The notes under the pieces are model-generated. The model was not told where the DNA came from, searched no databases, and saw nothing but the letters and a program-made list of their open reading frames with translations. DNA of 64,000 bases from Micromonospora costi. Its GTDB lineage: Bacteria > Actinomycetota > Actinomycetes > Mycobacteriales > Micromonosporaceae. Where the stretch lies: NCBI RefSeq assembly GCF_003626655.1, contig NZ_RBAN01000008.1, forward strand, positions 1 to 64,000, in the 5' to 3' direction. The translations under genes and the position numbers were made by a program. Positions 34,824 through 44,403 of the stretch are shown here, in pieces (positions within the stretch are counted from its first letter, which is position 1; each line of letters opens with the position of its first letter).

Positions 34824-35546
34824 TCAGGTGGTGCCGAGCTCGGGCACTGCGCAGCCGTCCGGGGTGCAGATGCCGTCGGCCCCGGAGACGATCGGCAGCG
34901 GCTGCGGCTCGGGGTGACTCTCGGCCCACGTCTTGGTGATCACCGCGAGCAGGTCGTCGGTGCCGATGGCGCCGGGGATCGCAACGCGGCCGTCGAGCAC
35001 GAGGAACGGTGTCCCGTGGGCGCCGAGGCGCTGGGCCTCGCGCTGGTCGGCCTTCACCCGGGCCCGGTAGCGGCGGCTACGCAGGGCCTCCGCGGCCCCG
35101 GTCCGGTCCAAGCTCGCCTCGGCGGCGAAATCGAGGACCTCCTCGGCGGTCCACAGCTTGCGGGCCTGCCCGAAGTGAGCGCGGAACATCAATGACCAGA
35201 TCTCGTTGCCGCGCCCCTGATCGCTCGCGTAGGCGAGGAGTTCGTGGGCCAGGTCTGTCGGACCGAGCGTGCGATCGACGACGCGGTAGGGCGTAAGGCC
35301 CTCCGCCTCGGCGGCCCGCTCGATCGGTCGCAGGACCCGGTCCACGGTCGCGGCCGGCGCCCCGACCCGCTCGATCAGCGTTCGCTGGCTGACGCCCTCA
35401 CGTGGCAGGTCGGGATGCACCTGGAACGACCGGTGGATCACCTCCACCTGGTCGGTGTGCGGGAACCGGTTCAGGGCCAGGTGCAGCCGGTGGTCCATAA
35501 GCCCGCACCACGGGCAGACGATGTCTGACCAGAATTCGATCTTCAT
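34824..35546 (-). CDS. FrnE-like DsbA-family thiol oxidoreductase
   Basis: 240 residues from the ATG at 35546 (GGGGAG upstream; in-frame upstream residues look unnatural). EFWSDIVCPWC carries the CPWC active site of DsbA/FrnE-type thioredoxin-fold proteins, followed by a helical insert and GTPFLVLDGRVAIPGA with the cis-proline (TP). There is no signal peptide, so it acts in the cytosol on thiols. The C-terminal ICTPDGCAVP adds two cysteines, a feature of FrnE relatives. It is divergent from an HxlR regulator, a common pairing in redox stress control. Confidence 0.85.
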   Translation of the reverse strand: MKIEFWSDIVCPWCGLMDHRLHLALNRFPHTDQVEVIHRSFQVHPDLPREGVSQRTLIERVGAPAATVDRVLRPIERAAEAEGLTPYRVVDRTLGPTDLAHELLAYASDQGRGNEIWSLMFRAHFGQARKLWTAEEVLDFAAEASLDRTGAAEALRSRRYRARVKADQREAQRLGAHGTPFLVLDGRVAIPGAIGTDDLLAVITKTWAESHPEPQPLPIVSGADGICTPDGCAVPELGTT

Positions 35547-35658
35547 GACGCTCCCCCATTTCATACTCTCTGTTCGTAGCCCCATCCTGCATTAGAATCA
35601 GAGACGCACAAAAGGCACATTCATGTGCGTAGCTACTGGCTAACGGAAGGCGGCGAGC

Positions 35659-36129
35659 ATGAGCGCAGAGGATCTTCGACGGAGACGAACCAACGTCCGG
35701 GCGAACGTGCGGACCGTGCCGGGGCCGTGCGCCCACTGGAACAACGAAGACGCCGACTTCATCCGCGAGGTCCTGGATCTTGTCGGCGACAAGTGGAGCG
35801 TGCTGATCATCGGCACCCTCGCCGATCGCCCCATCCGCTACTCGGACCTGGCCGACGCGATCCCCGGCATCTCCCAGCGCATGCTCACGCTGACCTTGAA
35901 ACACCTGCAGCGGACCGGGCTCGTCACCCGGACCTCCTACCCCGAAGTCCCACCCCGCGTCGAGTACGCCCTCACCGAACTCGGCACCTCGCTCCTGTCC
36001 ACCGTCCTGGCTCTGGCGGCCTGGTCCGCCGACCACCATGCCGAAATTCGCCGCCACCAGACCGCATACGACAACGTCACCCGAAGTCGCACCTCAGCCA
36101 GTGACGTGGCCGAGGTCGTGAACGACTAG
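35659..36129 (+). CDS. HxlR-family winged-helix regulator
   Basis: 156 residues. The core GDKWSVLIIGTLADRPIRYSDLADAIPGISQRMLTLTLKHLQRTGLVTRTSY (quoted in part: DKWSVLIIGTL and ISQRMLTLTLKHLQ) is the HxlR winged helix, with VPPRVEYALTELG completing the wing. One Cys near the N-terminus (GPCAHWN) could be a thiol sensor, as in HypR/QorR-type members. It is divergent from the FrnE gene across about 110 bases and probably represses it. Confidence 0.88.
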   Translation: MSAEDLRRRRTNVRANVRTVPGPCAHWNNEDADFIREVLDLVGDKWSVLIIGTLADRPIRYSDLADAIPGISQRMLTLTLKHLQRTGLVTRTSYPEVPPRVEYALTELGTSLLSTVLALAAWSADHHAEIRRHQTAYDNVTRSRTSASDVAEVVND

Positions 36130-36263
36130 CGCTGCTCGAGCTGGGGCGGCGGAATGTCACACGCCTCGACCGCGACGATCATCCGGTCGCAGGGCGCGCT
36201 CCGCAGGCCGTACCCGGCGTCGATCTCCACGACCCGTGTCAGGTCGTATCCGACTCGCCGCAT
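36126..36263 (-). CDS. Short hypothetical frame, possibly a fragment
   Basis: 45 residues beginning MRRVGYDLTRVVEIDAG and containing two cysteines (APCDRM, EACDIPPP). The composition looks protein-like and it ends four bases inside the HxlR stop, tail to tail. No ribosome site is visible and the frame continues upstream into less natural sequence, so this may be the 3' end of a lost gene. Confidence 0.25.
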   Translation of the reverse strand: MRRVGYDLTRVVEIDAGYGLRSAPCDRMIVAVEACDIPPPQLEQR

Positions 36264-36397
36264 GGCGTCGCATTTGCCTCCGTGGCGGTTTGGATACTGG
36301 CAGCCAGGGTCCAAGAAGCTGCAGCGTCGGCGATCGCGGGCCGTCGCCCGCCAGATTCCGCCGTTGAAAGATCGGATGATGAGGAGAAACGGTTCCG

Positions 36398-36868
36398 ATG
36401 ACAGCGCCGGCGCCGAAGAGCGTGACCTTCGAGACAACTGTGACCGCGAGCGGCAACAACACCGGGATCGTCGTGCCAGCGGAGGTCATCGAACAGCTTG
36501 CGGCAGGCAAGCGCCCGCCCGTGGTCGTCAGGGTGAACGGTTACGAGTACCGGAACACCGTGGGGGTGATGGGCGGCAGGCACATGATCAGCGTCAGCGC
36601 CGCCGTCCGTAGCGCCACCGGCCTGAAGGGCGGGGATCCGGTTCACGTAACGCTGACGGTCGCGGACACCCCTCGCGAGGTCGACGTCCCAGCCGACTTT
36701 GCCGCCGCTCTCGCGGCTGACGAGCGAGCTGGGGCCTTCTTCGAGAAGCTCTCGAACAGCGTGCAGCGATATCACGTCGACAACATCAACGCCGCCAAGA
36801 GCGCCGAGACGCGTCAGCGACGTATCGAGAAAGCCGTCTCCTTGTTCCGTGACGGCAAGCAGAGGTGA
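36398..36868 (+). CDS. DUF1905/YdeI-type (OmpD-associated) protein
   Basis: 156 residues, ATG with AGGAG about ten bases upstream. The first ~95 residues are a small beta-barrel DUF1905 domain (FETTVTASGNNTGIVVPAEVI, VRVNGYEYRNTVGVMGG). Residues 100-156 carry the YdeI-like helical pair (FAAALAADERAGAFFEKLS...RIEKAVSLFRDGKQ). Members are linked to envelope stress or peptide resistance in other bacteria; the activity is unknown. Confidence 0.8.
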   Translation: MTAPAPKSVTFETTVTASGNNTGIVVPAEVIEQLAAGKRPPVVVRVNGYEYRNTVGVMGGRHMISVSAAVRSATGLKGGDPVHVTLTVADTPREVDVPADFAAALAADERAGAFFEKLSNSVQRYHVDNINAAKSAETRQRRIEKAVSLFRDGKQR

Positions 36869-36909
36869 GTCCCGCACCGCCTGAATGATCACCCGCGCGT
36901 GGTCGGCGC

Positions 36910-37314
36910 CTATCCCAACCGCTCGCGGACGAACGTTGCCAGCGCCTCTCGGGACGGGTGCCCCCAGCCGATGCAGAACGGGTGGCCGGCTGGGTCGGCG
37001 TACACCTGGTGCCCTTCGTCGCTTTCCAGGTCACCGGCTCGAAGCAAGCGGGCACCGAGCCTCATCGCCTGATCGTGCGCCTGTACGGGGTCCTCGACGT
37101 GGAGGTCCATGTGTACCTGCTGAGGCGCGCCGTCCGGCCAGTCGGGAGGAACGTGCCTCGGCGCGAGCTGGACGCCGATCCGCCACTCACCGGCCGCGTC
37201 GATGACGCTGTGGAACGTCTCGTCCTCGAAGACGTGCCCACCGAGCATTCCCGCCCAGAACGCACTCTCAGCGTGCAGGTCAGCGGCGTCGAACACGACC
37301 ACGTTTCGAATCAT
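36910..37314 (-). CDS. VOC-superfamily (glyoxalase-like) protein
   Basis: 134 residues from the ATG at 37314. Paired beta-alpha-beta-beta-beta modules: NVVVFDAADLHAESAFWAGMLGG and HMDLHVEDPVQAHDQAMRLGA, ending VYADPAGHPFCIGW, the usual VOC strand with the metal-site region. The length fits a single-chain two-module VOC fold. The substrate cannot be inferred. The next minus-strand gene upstream ends at a strong hairpin, so this gene has its own promoter. Confidence 0.82.
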   Translation of the reverse strand: MIRNVVVFDAADLHAESAFWAGMLGGHVFEDETFHSVIDAAGEWRIGVQLAPRHVPPDWPDGAPQQVHMDLHVEDPVQAHDQAMRLGARLLRAGDLESDEGHQVYADPAGHPFCIGWGHPSREALATFVRERLG

Positions 37315-37390
37315 TTCCACGAGAGCCGATCCTATGAACGCGGCGGACTGGTCCGCCAGTGAGCGGTGACCCTGTTCGCCCGAAAGACCA

Positions 37391-37423
37391 GGTGCCGGAG
37401 CACGCCAGGCGTGCTCCGGCACC
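37391..37423. terminator. Intrinsic-type terminator of the sugar operon
   Basis: GGTGCCGGAGCACG (37391-37404) and its perfect complement (37410-37423) form a 14-bp stem with a five-base loop. It lies 39 bases beyond the stop of the ThuA/dehydrogenase gene (37462, minus strand), and a modest T-containing stretch follows on that strand. It is the best terminator in the window. Confidence 0.75.
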
Positions 37424-37461
37424 GGTCGGGAGCCGGCCGGCACCGGCTCGCCGTCATCACC

Positions 37462-40400
37462 TCACAGGTGTGCCCTCAGGTAGGCGCCGGCGGCGACCAG
37501 CTGGGTGCGCGCCTGTTCGTCGGTGACCGTGCGGGCGGTCCCCGTGAACAGGTCGAGCGCCGCCCTGGCCTGCGTCTCCCGGCCGGCGTCCGCCAGGTGC
37601 CGTGCCGCGTCGAGCTGGCCCTTGAGCACTGCCGCACGGCCGGTCGGGATCAGGCCGTCGGCGTGGTACCGGTCGATGAGCGCCCGGGTGTTCGCGAACG
37701 TCGCGACCACCTCGAACGACGCCGCCGACTCGACCTCGTTGCCGGCCTTGTCGGTCGCCACCGCGGTCACCCGGTGGGTACCGGCGGTCGGCGCGACCGC
37801 CGCCGTGACCGGCTGGCCGTCGAGCCGTACGACGACGGACGCGACGCCGGACGCCGGGTCCTTCGCCGACGCGCTGATCGGCAACGCCTTGCCGAGCTCG
37901 TAGGAGCCGCCGTCGGTGACGCCGCCGAACGACACCACGGGTGCCGTCGAGTCGACCTGCACCGACACGGCCTGCTCGGGCGAGGTGTTGCCGGCCTCGT
38001 CGACGGCCCGGAACCGCAGCGCGTGCATGCCGTCGGTCAGCCGAAGCGGTTCCCGGTAGTCGGTCCACTCACCGTCGCCGGCGGCGTAGGTGATGCCGAC
38101 CGGGCCGGGACGGTCGTCCGACGCAGTCGCCGACACGGTGACCGGCGAGACGTACCAGCCGTCCTTTCCGTTGGGCGCGGCCGGGTCGACGGCCACCGAC
38201 ACCGACGGCGCCACCGTGTCGACCACCCGGAAGTAGTCGAACGCCACCGTCACCGGCGACACCTGCTCCGGGCCCACCGCCATCAGGCCGAACGACGTCA
38301 TCGGGGCGTCGTTGGTGACCGGGTCACCCAGCGAGGTCCAGGTGACTCCCCCGTCGCTGATCTCGGCCGAGTAGGTGTTCCCGGTCCGCTTCAGCCGCAG
38401 GTCGTACCAGCCGCTCTCGGTCGCCTCGGCGACGTCGATCGACCGGTTGCCGCCGTTGCCGAACTCCCCGTTGCGCTCGGACACCAGCTCGGCTCGCAGG
38501 TCGGTCGGCGAACCGTTGGTGTTCGTGGCCACCACGTCGAACTTCACGTAGTTGTCGTCGTCGGCGTAGACCAGGAACCCGGCGAGCTGCCAGCGGTGCA
38601 GCATCGTCGGCGTGAGCCGGGTCTGGATGGTCCAGTCCCCGTCGGGCAGGTCCTGGAGGACGAAGTTGCGCGGGGACAGCGTGTTGCCGCCGTTGATGTC
38701 GCCCGGCTGCGTCTCGATCCGCAGCTGGCCGCCGGTGACGGCGACCTTCGACGAGTCGTAGCGCACCACGGCGTCCCACCGGCAGCCGTCGAGCGCGTCG
38801 CCGTCGAACTCGTCGGTCGCTGCGCGTACGCCGTCGTCGGTCGAGTCGGGCGTGACGGTGAAGTGGTCGAACACCGCGTCGACGGCGGGGGTCGCCGTGT
38901 CACCGGCGGCCATCAGGCCGATGGTGGCGCCCGGGATCACGGTCGCCTCGCCGGCCATCGCCGTCCAGGTGCGGCCGTCGGTCGAGTACGCGGCGGTCAG
39001 CTTCGACCCGTCGCTGACCAGCCGCAGGTGGATGGTGTCCGGGAAGTCCGCGGGTACCGGCACGGTGGCGTGCCACCGTCGGGTGCCCGCGGCCTCCGTC
39101 TGGAACTCGAGGATCCGCCCACCGGACGAGTTGCGGGTGTACGCCAGCTTCACGTAGTCGTCGTCACCGCCGTGCATAAGCAACCCGGCGTGCTGCCACT
39201 CCCGGCTGTGGTTGATCGACATCGTGGTCTCGGCCGTCCACGCGCCCGGCCGTGCCGGCTGGCCGACGTAGCTGATCGGGCCGGTCGACTCCTCGTTGAT
39301 GTCACCGTTGGTCACCGGAAGCACCAGCGCACCGTCGGCCACGCGCGCCGGGAGGTTCGGCGCGTTGCGCACCACCGTCCAGCGGCCTGTGTCGAGCGCC
39401 GCGCCGTCGAACGTGTCCGAGCCCTTGACGAGGCAACCCGGCCCCGGCTCGGGCTCGGGATCCGGCCCGGGGTGGATGACCTCGTCGACCATGCTGAACC
39501 CGGAGAACTCCACCTCGCTCGTGGCCGACGTGCTGTGCGCGGTCACCGCGAGCCCGATGTCCTGCGGGCTCACCGCGCCGGGCAGCGTCACCGGGTCGCC
39601 GACCCGGGTGAAGGTCACGCCGTCCTTGCTCCAGTAGCCGTAGTACTGGTTACCGTCGCGCACGATCCGCACCCACGCCGGGTAGCTCGTCGTGCTGGCG
39701 CCGGTGCTGGCGTCGAGCTGCCCGTTGCCGTCGGTGTCGCGCAGCCACTCGAAGCCGAGCCCGGCCCGCATGGTCATGGCCGCGTACCCGGGCGAGGTGC
39801 CGGGCTGGGTGACGTCGTTGCGGACGATCAACCCGGCCTTGGCGGACGCGTTGGAGTTGCCCTGCCGTTCGATCTTCACCGTGGCGGTCCACTGGTTGCC
39901 GGCGGCGGCCGGGAGGTACACCGCGCCGTACTGGTCGGTGCCCTGCCACATGTTCCCGCCCCCGGAGGTGACCACCCAGGTGTCGGTGTCCGGCCGGTCG
40001 AACGTGGCGTTGGTGTTGCTGAAGGTCTGCCAGTCGCCGTACAGGTCGCCGACCTCCACCTCGACGATGCGTGAGGTGGTGCTGGCGCCCTTGTCGTTGG
40101 TGGCGACGGCGGTCAGCCGGTAACGCTGCTCGGTCGTGGCGTTCCAGGTCACCGCGTACGGCGCGGTGGTGTCGGTGCCGATCGAGGTGTCGCCGGCGAA
40201 GAACTCGACCTTGGTGATCGTGTTCTCCGCGTCGCTGGCGTCGGCGGTGACCTGGATCGCTCCCGGTTCGAGGTCGTCGTCCGGCGTCGGTGCGGTCACC
40301 GCGACCTTCGGCTTGCTCGTGGGCGAGACGCCCTTGCCGTCGGCCTCGATGAAGTTCAGCCGCCGCTCCCCCGCGCCCGGGAACACCGCGTACAGGGCGA

Positions 40401-43400
40401 AGGTCTCGCCCGGGTCGGTGACGTCGACCGCCACGTCGGCGTAGCGGCCGGCGACGGTGGCCGGCACCTGCGCGGTGCCCAGCAGGACGCCGTCGGGTGC
40501 GCCGCGGCGCAGTTCGACGGTGCCCGCGCTGGCCGCGCTCACGCGCAGGACCAGCCTGTCGACGCCGCGCAGGTTCACCGGGTCGTACGACGCCCAGGCG
40601 CCGTTCTGCCCGGTGATGGCGTCGGCGTGGCCCTCCACGTCCCGTGACGGCGTCACGGTGACGCCCTGCGAGGAGTCGAAGAACTCCGCCTCCCGCTGCT
40701 TCGGGAACAGCAGGGTGGTGTCCGACCCGGTGAGCGGCGGGATGTCGCCCGGGCCGCCGGAGTCGGTGTAGCGGCCGTCGATGGCGTAGAAGACGTTCAT
40801 GTCGTCGCTGTGCCCGCCGCCCAGCGAGGTGGCCACCGTGCCGGTCCGCCCGTGCAGCGGCTCGGCGGGGTGGGCGTGCCCGTCGTGGCCGAGCGCCGGT
40901 TGGATCACCACGTCGGCGTCGTCGATCTGGGTGTCCTCGGCGTCGGTGACCGTCAGGTTCCAGCTGATCTCGTCACCGAAGTCGAAGAACGCGCCGGTCG
41001 GTGGCAGTTCGAAGCGCACCTCGGGCCGTGTGTTGCCGACCGTGATCGGCACGGTCGTGGTGCCGGTCTTGCCGTGCGGGTCGGTCACCGTGAGCCGCGC
41101 GTCGAAGACACCGTCGGCGGTGTACGTGTGGGTGGGCGCCCGGTCGGTCGAGTCGACCGTGCCGTTGCCGTCGAAGTCCCACGCGTACGTCAGCGGCTCG
41201 CCCTCCGGATCGGACGACGGCGCGCCGTCGAAACGCACCTCGAGCGGCGCGTGGCCGGAGTCCGGGGTCGCGGTGGCCTTCGCCTCCGGGGAACGCGAGC
41301 CGGAGATGAAGTCGATGCGGTACAGGCCCGAGTCGGGGTTGTCCCGCCCGAAGCCGCCGCCCCAGTCGAGCACGTACAGGGAGCCCTCGGGGCCGAACGT
41401 CGAATCGATCGGCGCGAGGAACTGCTCCTGTGGCAGGAACGGGTTGACCTTCTCCACCTTCCCGTCGGAGGTCGGGATGATCGAGTACATCCTGTTGCGG
41501 GACCACTCGTAGAAGAACGGCTTGCCGTCGTAGTAGGCCGGGAACTTCGTGTCCGACTCCAGGTCCGGGTCGTACTGGTAGAACGGCCCGCCCATCGGCG
41601 CGAGGCCACCGCCCTGGGGGATGACCGACGGCACCGAGGATCGCTTGTAGCCGTACCACATGGTGGCCGGCTTGGCCGCCGGCAGCTCGGTGAGGCCGGT
41701 GTTGCGGATCGAGTCGTTGACCGGGTTGGCGCAGTCGAAGTACCCGCCGACGGTCACCGGGTTGGTGCGGTAGTCGACGTCCCGGAACGGCTCGTTGTTG
41801 CCCATGCACAGCGGCCAGCCGTAGAAGCCGGGCTCGGTGATGAGGTTCCACTCGGCGATGCCCGCCGGGCCGCGGTCCGGGTTGTCGTTGCCGTTGTCCG
41901 GCGAGTAGTCGGCCATGCCCAGGGCGCCGGTCCGCGGGTCTATCGAGAACCGGAACGGGTTGCGGAACCCCATCGCGTAGATCTCCGGGCGGGTCTTCGC
42001 GGTGCCCGGCGGGAACATGTTGCCCTCCGGGATGCTGTAGGTGCCGTCCGGTTCCGGGTGGATCCGCAGGATCTTGCCGCGCAGGTCGTTGGTGTTGGCC
42101 GAGGTGGCACGCGCGTCGTGGAACGTCCCGTCCCGCTCGGACAGCGGCGCGTAGCCTCCGGACGGCTCGGAGTGCGGGTTCACGTCGTCGCCCACGCCGA
42201 GGTACAGGTTGCCGTCAAGGCCGAACTCCAGCCCGCCGCCGGTGTGCCCCGGCTCGTCGGGCAGCCGCCGCGCCGGCACCTCCAGCAGCACCTTCTCCGT
42301 CGCCCGGTCGATCTGCGAGCCCGCGCCGACGGTCAGCCGGGACAGCCGGTTGACGAAGGTGGCCGGGTTCGTGTCGTCGGCGCTCGCCGGCGAGTAGTAG
42401 ACGTAGAGGTGGCCGTTGTCCTCGAAGTTCGGGTCGAGGGCGATGCCCAGCAGGCCGTCCTCACCACCGGAGTACACCGGGATGGTGACGGCGGTCGACG
42501 TGGTCCGCGTGCGCGGGTCGTACACCCGGATCTCACCGCGGACGAGTTCGGTGTAGAACACCCGGCCGTCCGGCGCGACGTCCATGGCGTACGGCGCGCT
42601 GGTGTTCTGGTCCAGCGGCACGCGCTCGAACTTGTCCCAGGTCGTCCCGCCGCAGTCGCCCTGAGCAATTCCGGCAGCCCACTTCACGCCGCCGACGATG
42701 TGCTGCACGAGTTGCGGCTCGCCGGTGTAGTGCGCGCCGAAGTGGCCCATGCCGGTCATCCAGGCGCGGCCGCCGTCGTACGGCTTGCACCAGGAGATCG
42801 GGTGGTCGTAGCCCATGGCGTTGCCGCCCGGGTCGTAGGTGGTCTCGTCCATCGTGGCGAGCACGTGCGCGTCGCCGCGGACGTTGAGCGCGTAGTTGTA
42901 CCACTCGTCGGCGCGCTGCCAGCGCTGCGGCAGGTGGCTGGTCGACGGGTGGGTGTGGTCCTCGACGCGGACGGTGCCCGGCAGGCCGGGGCTGCTGCCG
43001 GTGGCGGCGTGGCCCGGCATCAGCGTGCCGATCATCTTGTCCCACCACGCGTAGTTCCCGCGCATGTCGGTCGCGTTGTGGATGGCGACGATGCCGTGGC
43101 CGGCCTGCATGTACCGCTCCATGGCGGCCTTCTCGCCGGCGGTCCACGGGTCGCCGGAGGCCTGGAACATCACCAGCGCGTCGAAGTGCGCGAGGTCCTC
43201 GTCGTTGAAGACCGACGAGTCCTCGGTGTGTTCCGAGGTGATCCCGGCGTCGGCGAAGGCGGCCTGCAGCACGGGAACGCCCTGCTCGATCGCCTCGGTG
43301 TGCCGGAACTGGGTGGTCTTCGTGAAGATCAGCACGTGAGCGTCGCCGTGCGTACCGGGGTGCGCGGCGGCTGGCGCGGGGCTGATCATGGACATCGCGA

Positions 43401-43461
43401 GTGCGGCGGCGACCGGCATCGCGAGCAACCGTCCCCACCGGGGACGCCGGGTCACGTTCAT
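37462..43461 (-). CDS. Secreted ThuA + glucose/sorbosone dehydrogenase-like giant
   Basis: 1999 residues, ATG with AGGAGG nine bases upstream. Order: signal peptide (1 to about 33), ThuA domain (about 41-270, starting AHVLIFTKTTQFRHTEA), and a six-bladed PQQ-type glucose/sorbosone dehydrogenase propeller (about 285-700). Then a PKD domain (about 715-800), a carbohydrate-binding-like beta domain (about 890-1030), and an Ig-like domain (about 1045-1130). Next come three LamG/DUF1349-like modules (about 1135-1715), two Ig/OmpL47-like modules, and a C-terminal FIVAR helical domain (about 1895-1999). It probably binds polysaccharide outside the cell and oxidises or processes sugars. Last gene of the ABC/dehydrogenase operon, 90 bases after the isomerase gene and before the 37391 terminator. 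Confidence 0.85.
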   Translation of the reverse strand: MNVTRRPRWGRLLAMPVAAALAMSMISPAPAAAHPGTHGDAHVLIFTKTTQFRHTEAIEQGVPVLQAAFADAGITSEHTEDSSVFNDEDLAHFDALVMFQASGDPWTAGEKAAMERYMQAGHGIVAIHNATDMRGNYAWWDKMIGTLMPGHAATGSSPGLPGTVRVEDHTHPSTSHLPQRWQRADEWYNYALNVRGDAHVLATMDETTYDPGGNAMGYDHPISWCKPYDGGRAWMTGMGHFGAHYTGEPQLVQHIVGGVKWAAGIAQGDCGGTTWDKFERVPLDQNTSAPYAMDVAPDGRVFYTELVRGEIRVYDPRTRTTSTAVTIPVYSGGEDGLLGIALDPNFEDNGHLYVYYSPASADDTNPATFVNRLSRLTVGAGSQIDRATEKVLLEVPARRLPDEPGHTGGGLEFGLDGNLYLGVGDDVNPHSEPSGGYAPLSERDGTFHDARATSANTNDLRGKILRIHPEPDGTYSIPEGNMFPPGTAKTRPEIYAMGFRNPFRFSIDPRTGALGMADYSPDNGNDNPDRGPAGIAEWNLITEPGFYGWPLCMGNNEPFRDVDYRTNPVTVGGYFDCANPVNDSIRNTGLTELPAAKPATMWYGYKRSSVPSVIPQGGGLAPMGGPFYQYDPDLESDTKFPAYYDGKPFFYEWSRNRMYSIIPTSDGKVEKVNPFLPQEQFLAPIDSTFGPEGSLYVLDWGGGFGRDNPDSGLYRIDFISGSRSPEAKATATPDSGHAPLEVRFDGAPSSDPEGEPLTYAWDFDGNGTVDSTDRAPTHTYTADGVFDARLTVTDPHGKTGTTTVPITVGNTRPEVRFELPPTGAFFDFGDEISWNLTVTDAEDTQIDDADVVIQPALGHDGHAHPAEPLHGRTGTVATSLGGGHSDDMNVFYAIDGRYTDSGGPGDIPPLTGSDTTLLFPKQREAEFFDSSQGVTVTPSRDVEGHADAITGQNGAWASYDPVNLRGVDRLVLRVSAASAGTVELRRGAPDGVLLGTAQVPATVAGRYADVAVDVTDPGETFALYAVFPGAGERRLNFIEADGKGVSPTSKPKVAVTAPTPDDDLEPGAIQVTADASDAENTITKVEFFAGDTSIGTDTTAPYAVTWNATTEQRYRLTAVATNDKGASTTSRIVEVEVGDLYGDWQTFSNTNATFDRPDTDTWVVTSGGGNMWQGTDQYGAVYLPAAAGNQWTATVKIERQGNSNASAKAGLIVRNDVTQPGTSPGYAAMTMRAGLGFEWLRDTDGNGQLDASTGASTTSYPAWVRIVRDGNQYYGYWSKDGVTFTRVGDPVTLPGAVSPQDIGLAVTAHSTSATSEVEFSGFSMVDEVIHPGPDPEPEPGPGCLVKGSDTFDGAALDTGRWTVVRNAPNLPARVADGALVLPVTNGDINEESTGPISYVGQPARPGAWTAETTMSINHSREWQHAGLLMHGGDDDYVKLAYTRNSSGGRILEFQTEAAGTRRWHATVPVPADFPDTIHLRLVSDGSKLTAAYSTDGRTWTAMAGEATVIPGATIGLMAAGDTATPAVDAVFDHFTVTPDSTDDGVRAATDEFDGDALDGCRWDAVVRYDSSKVAVTGGQLRIETQPGDINGGNTLSPRNFVLQDLPDGDWTIQTRLTPTMLHRWQLAGFLVYADDDNYVKFDVVATNTNGSPTDLRAELVSERNGEFGNGGNRSIDVAEATESGWYDLRLKRTGNTYSAEISDGGVTWTSLGDPVTNDAPMTSFGLMAVGPEQVSPVTVAFDYFRVVDTVAPSVSVAVDPAAPNGKDGWYVSPVTVSATASDDRPGPVGITYAAGDGEWTDYREPLRLTDGMHALRFRAVDEAGNTSPEQAVSVQVDSTAPVVSFGGVTDGGSYELGKALPISASAKDPASGVASVVVRLDGQPVTAAVAPTAGTHRVTAVATDKAGNEVESAASFEVVATFANTRALIDRYHADGLIPTGRAAVLKGQLDAARHLADAGRETQARAALDLFTGTARTVTDEQARTQLVAAGAYLRAHL

Positions 43462-43551
43462 GTCGTGCGGAACCTCCTGGGACGCGAGGAACTGATGCTG
43501 TCGTGACCGTGCGGCGTGCCGGCGCCGTCGGACTGGTGCGCGGGTGAGGGG

Positions 43552-44403
43552 CTAGGGCATCACCGTCCTCAGGAACGTCAGGCCGTCCACGGCGATGGCG
43601 TCCTGGCTCTCGGCGAGGGGACGCCAGATGGAGGCGGCGGTGGCGATCGTCGCGTTCTCCGCGGTGAACGACTCGATGCACAGGGGGCCCGCGTAGCCGG
43701 TCGCGTCGACCGCGGCCAGGATCGCCGGCCAGTCCAGGTGGTCGGTGCCGGGCGTACCGCGGTCGTTGCCGCACACCTGCACGTGCGCCACCCGGCCGGC
43801 GGCCGAGCGGATCGCCGCCGGGACGTCGGTCTCCTCGATGTTCTGGTGGTAGAGGTCGAGCGCGACCCCGCAGTGCGGCAGGTCGCCGATCGCGTCGAGG
43901 GTCTGGCCGATGGTGTTGAGCAGGCTCGTCTCGTAGCGGTTGAGCGGCTCGACGGCCACCGTGACACCGGCCTCGCCCGCGTGGGCGGCGACGGGCGCGA
44001 GGCTCTCCCGCAGCTGCGCGTACGCCGCCGCCCGCTCGGCCGGCGACAGCCGCCAGGTACGGCCGACCGAGGCGTACGCCGGCCCGGCGATCACCGCCGA
44101 TCCGACGGTCACGGCGACGTCCACCACCGTGCGCAGGTAGTCCTGCGTGGATCGGACCGTGGCCCGGTCGGCCGCGACGAGCTCCCGACCGGGCGGCATC
44201 ACGAGGCACACGGTCGCCCCCAGGCCGTGGTCGGCGAGCACCTGGGCGGCCCGCTTCGGGTCCCAGTCGTCCGGGGTCTCCACGGGGAGTTCGAGCACGT
44301 CGAAGCCCCAGCCCGCGACCTTGGCCGCGAGCGCGGCCAAGGTCGCGTCGGTCAGCGGCGAGGTCCACACCCAGGTGTTGACCCCGAGCGGACGTCGGTT
44401 CAC
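43552..44403 (-). CDS. Cytosolic sugar phosphate isomerase/epimerase (TIM barrel)
   Basis: 283 residues, GTG start overlapping the upstream lipoprotein stop by four bases. Typical xylose isomerase-like/AP endonuclease 2 fold of IolE/IolI or ketose 3-epimerase type. Metal ligand segments are VTVAVEPLNRYE (Glu), VALDLYHQN (Asp, His) and GPLCIESFT (Glu). No signal peptide, in contrast to its counterpart at 60.4 kb. It likely isomerises or epimerises the sugar brought in by the ABC importer. Exact substrate unknown. Confidence 0.82.
   Translation of the reverse strand: MNRRPLGVNTWVWTSPLTDATLAALAAKVAGWGFDVLELPVETPDDWDPKRAAQVLADHGLGATVCLVMPPGRELVAADRATVRSTQDYLRTVVDVAVTVGSAVIAGPAYASVGRTWRLSPAERAAAYAQLRESLAPVAAHAGEAGVTVAVEPLNRYETSLLNTIGQTLDAIGDLPHCGVALDLYHQNIEETDVPAAIRSAAGRVAHVQVCGNDRGTPGTDHLDWPAILAAVDATGYAGPLCIESFTAENATIATAASIWRPLAESQDAIAVDGLTFLRTVMP

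Noticed and set aside
37366..40074. A ~900-codon plus-strand open frame opposite the C-terminal modules of the ThuA giant
   Set aside because: Same reason: compositional artefact of high third-position GC.
40810..43506. A ~900-codon plus-strand open frame opposite the first ThuA gene
   Set aside because: High-GC antisense shadow: Arg/Val/Gly-rich, no domains, while the opposite strand carries clear ThuA and dehydrogenase motifs.
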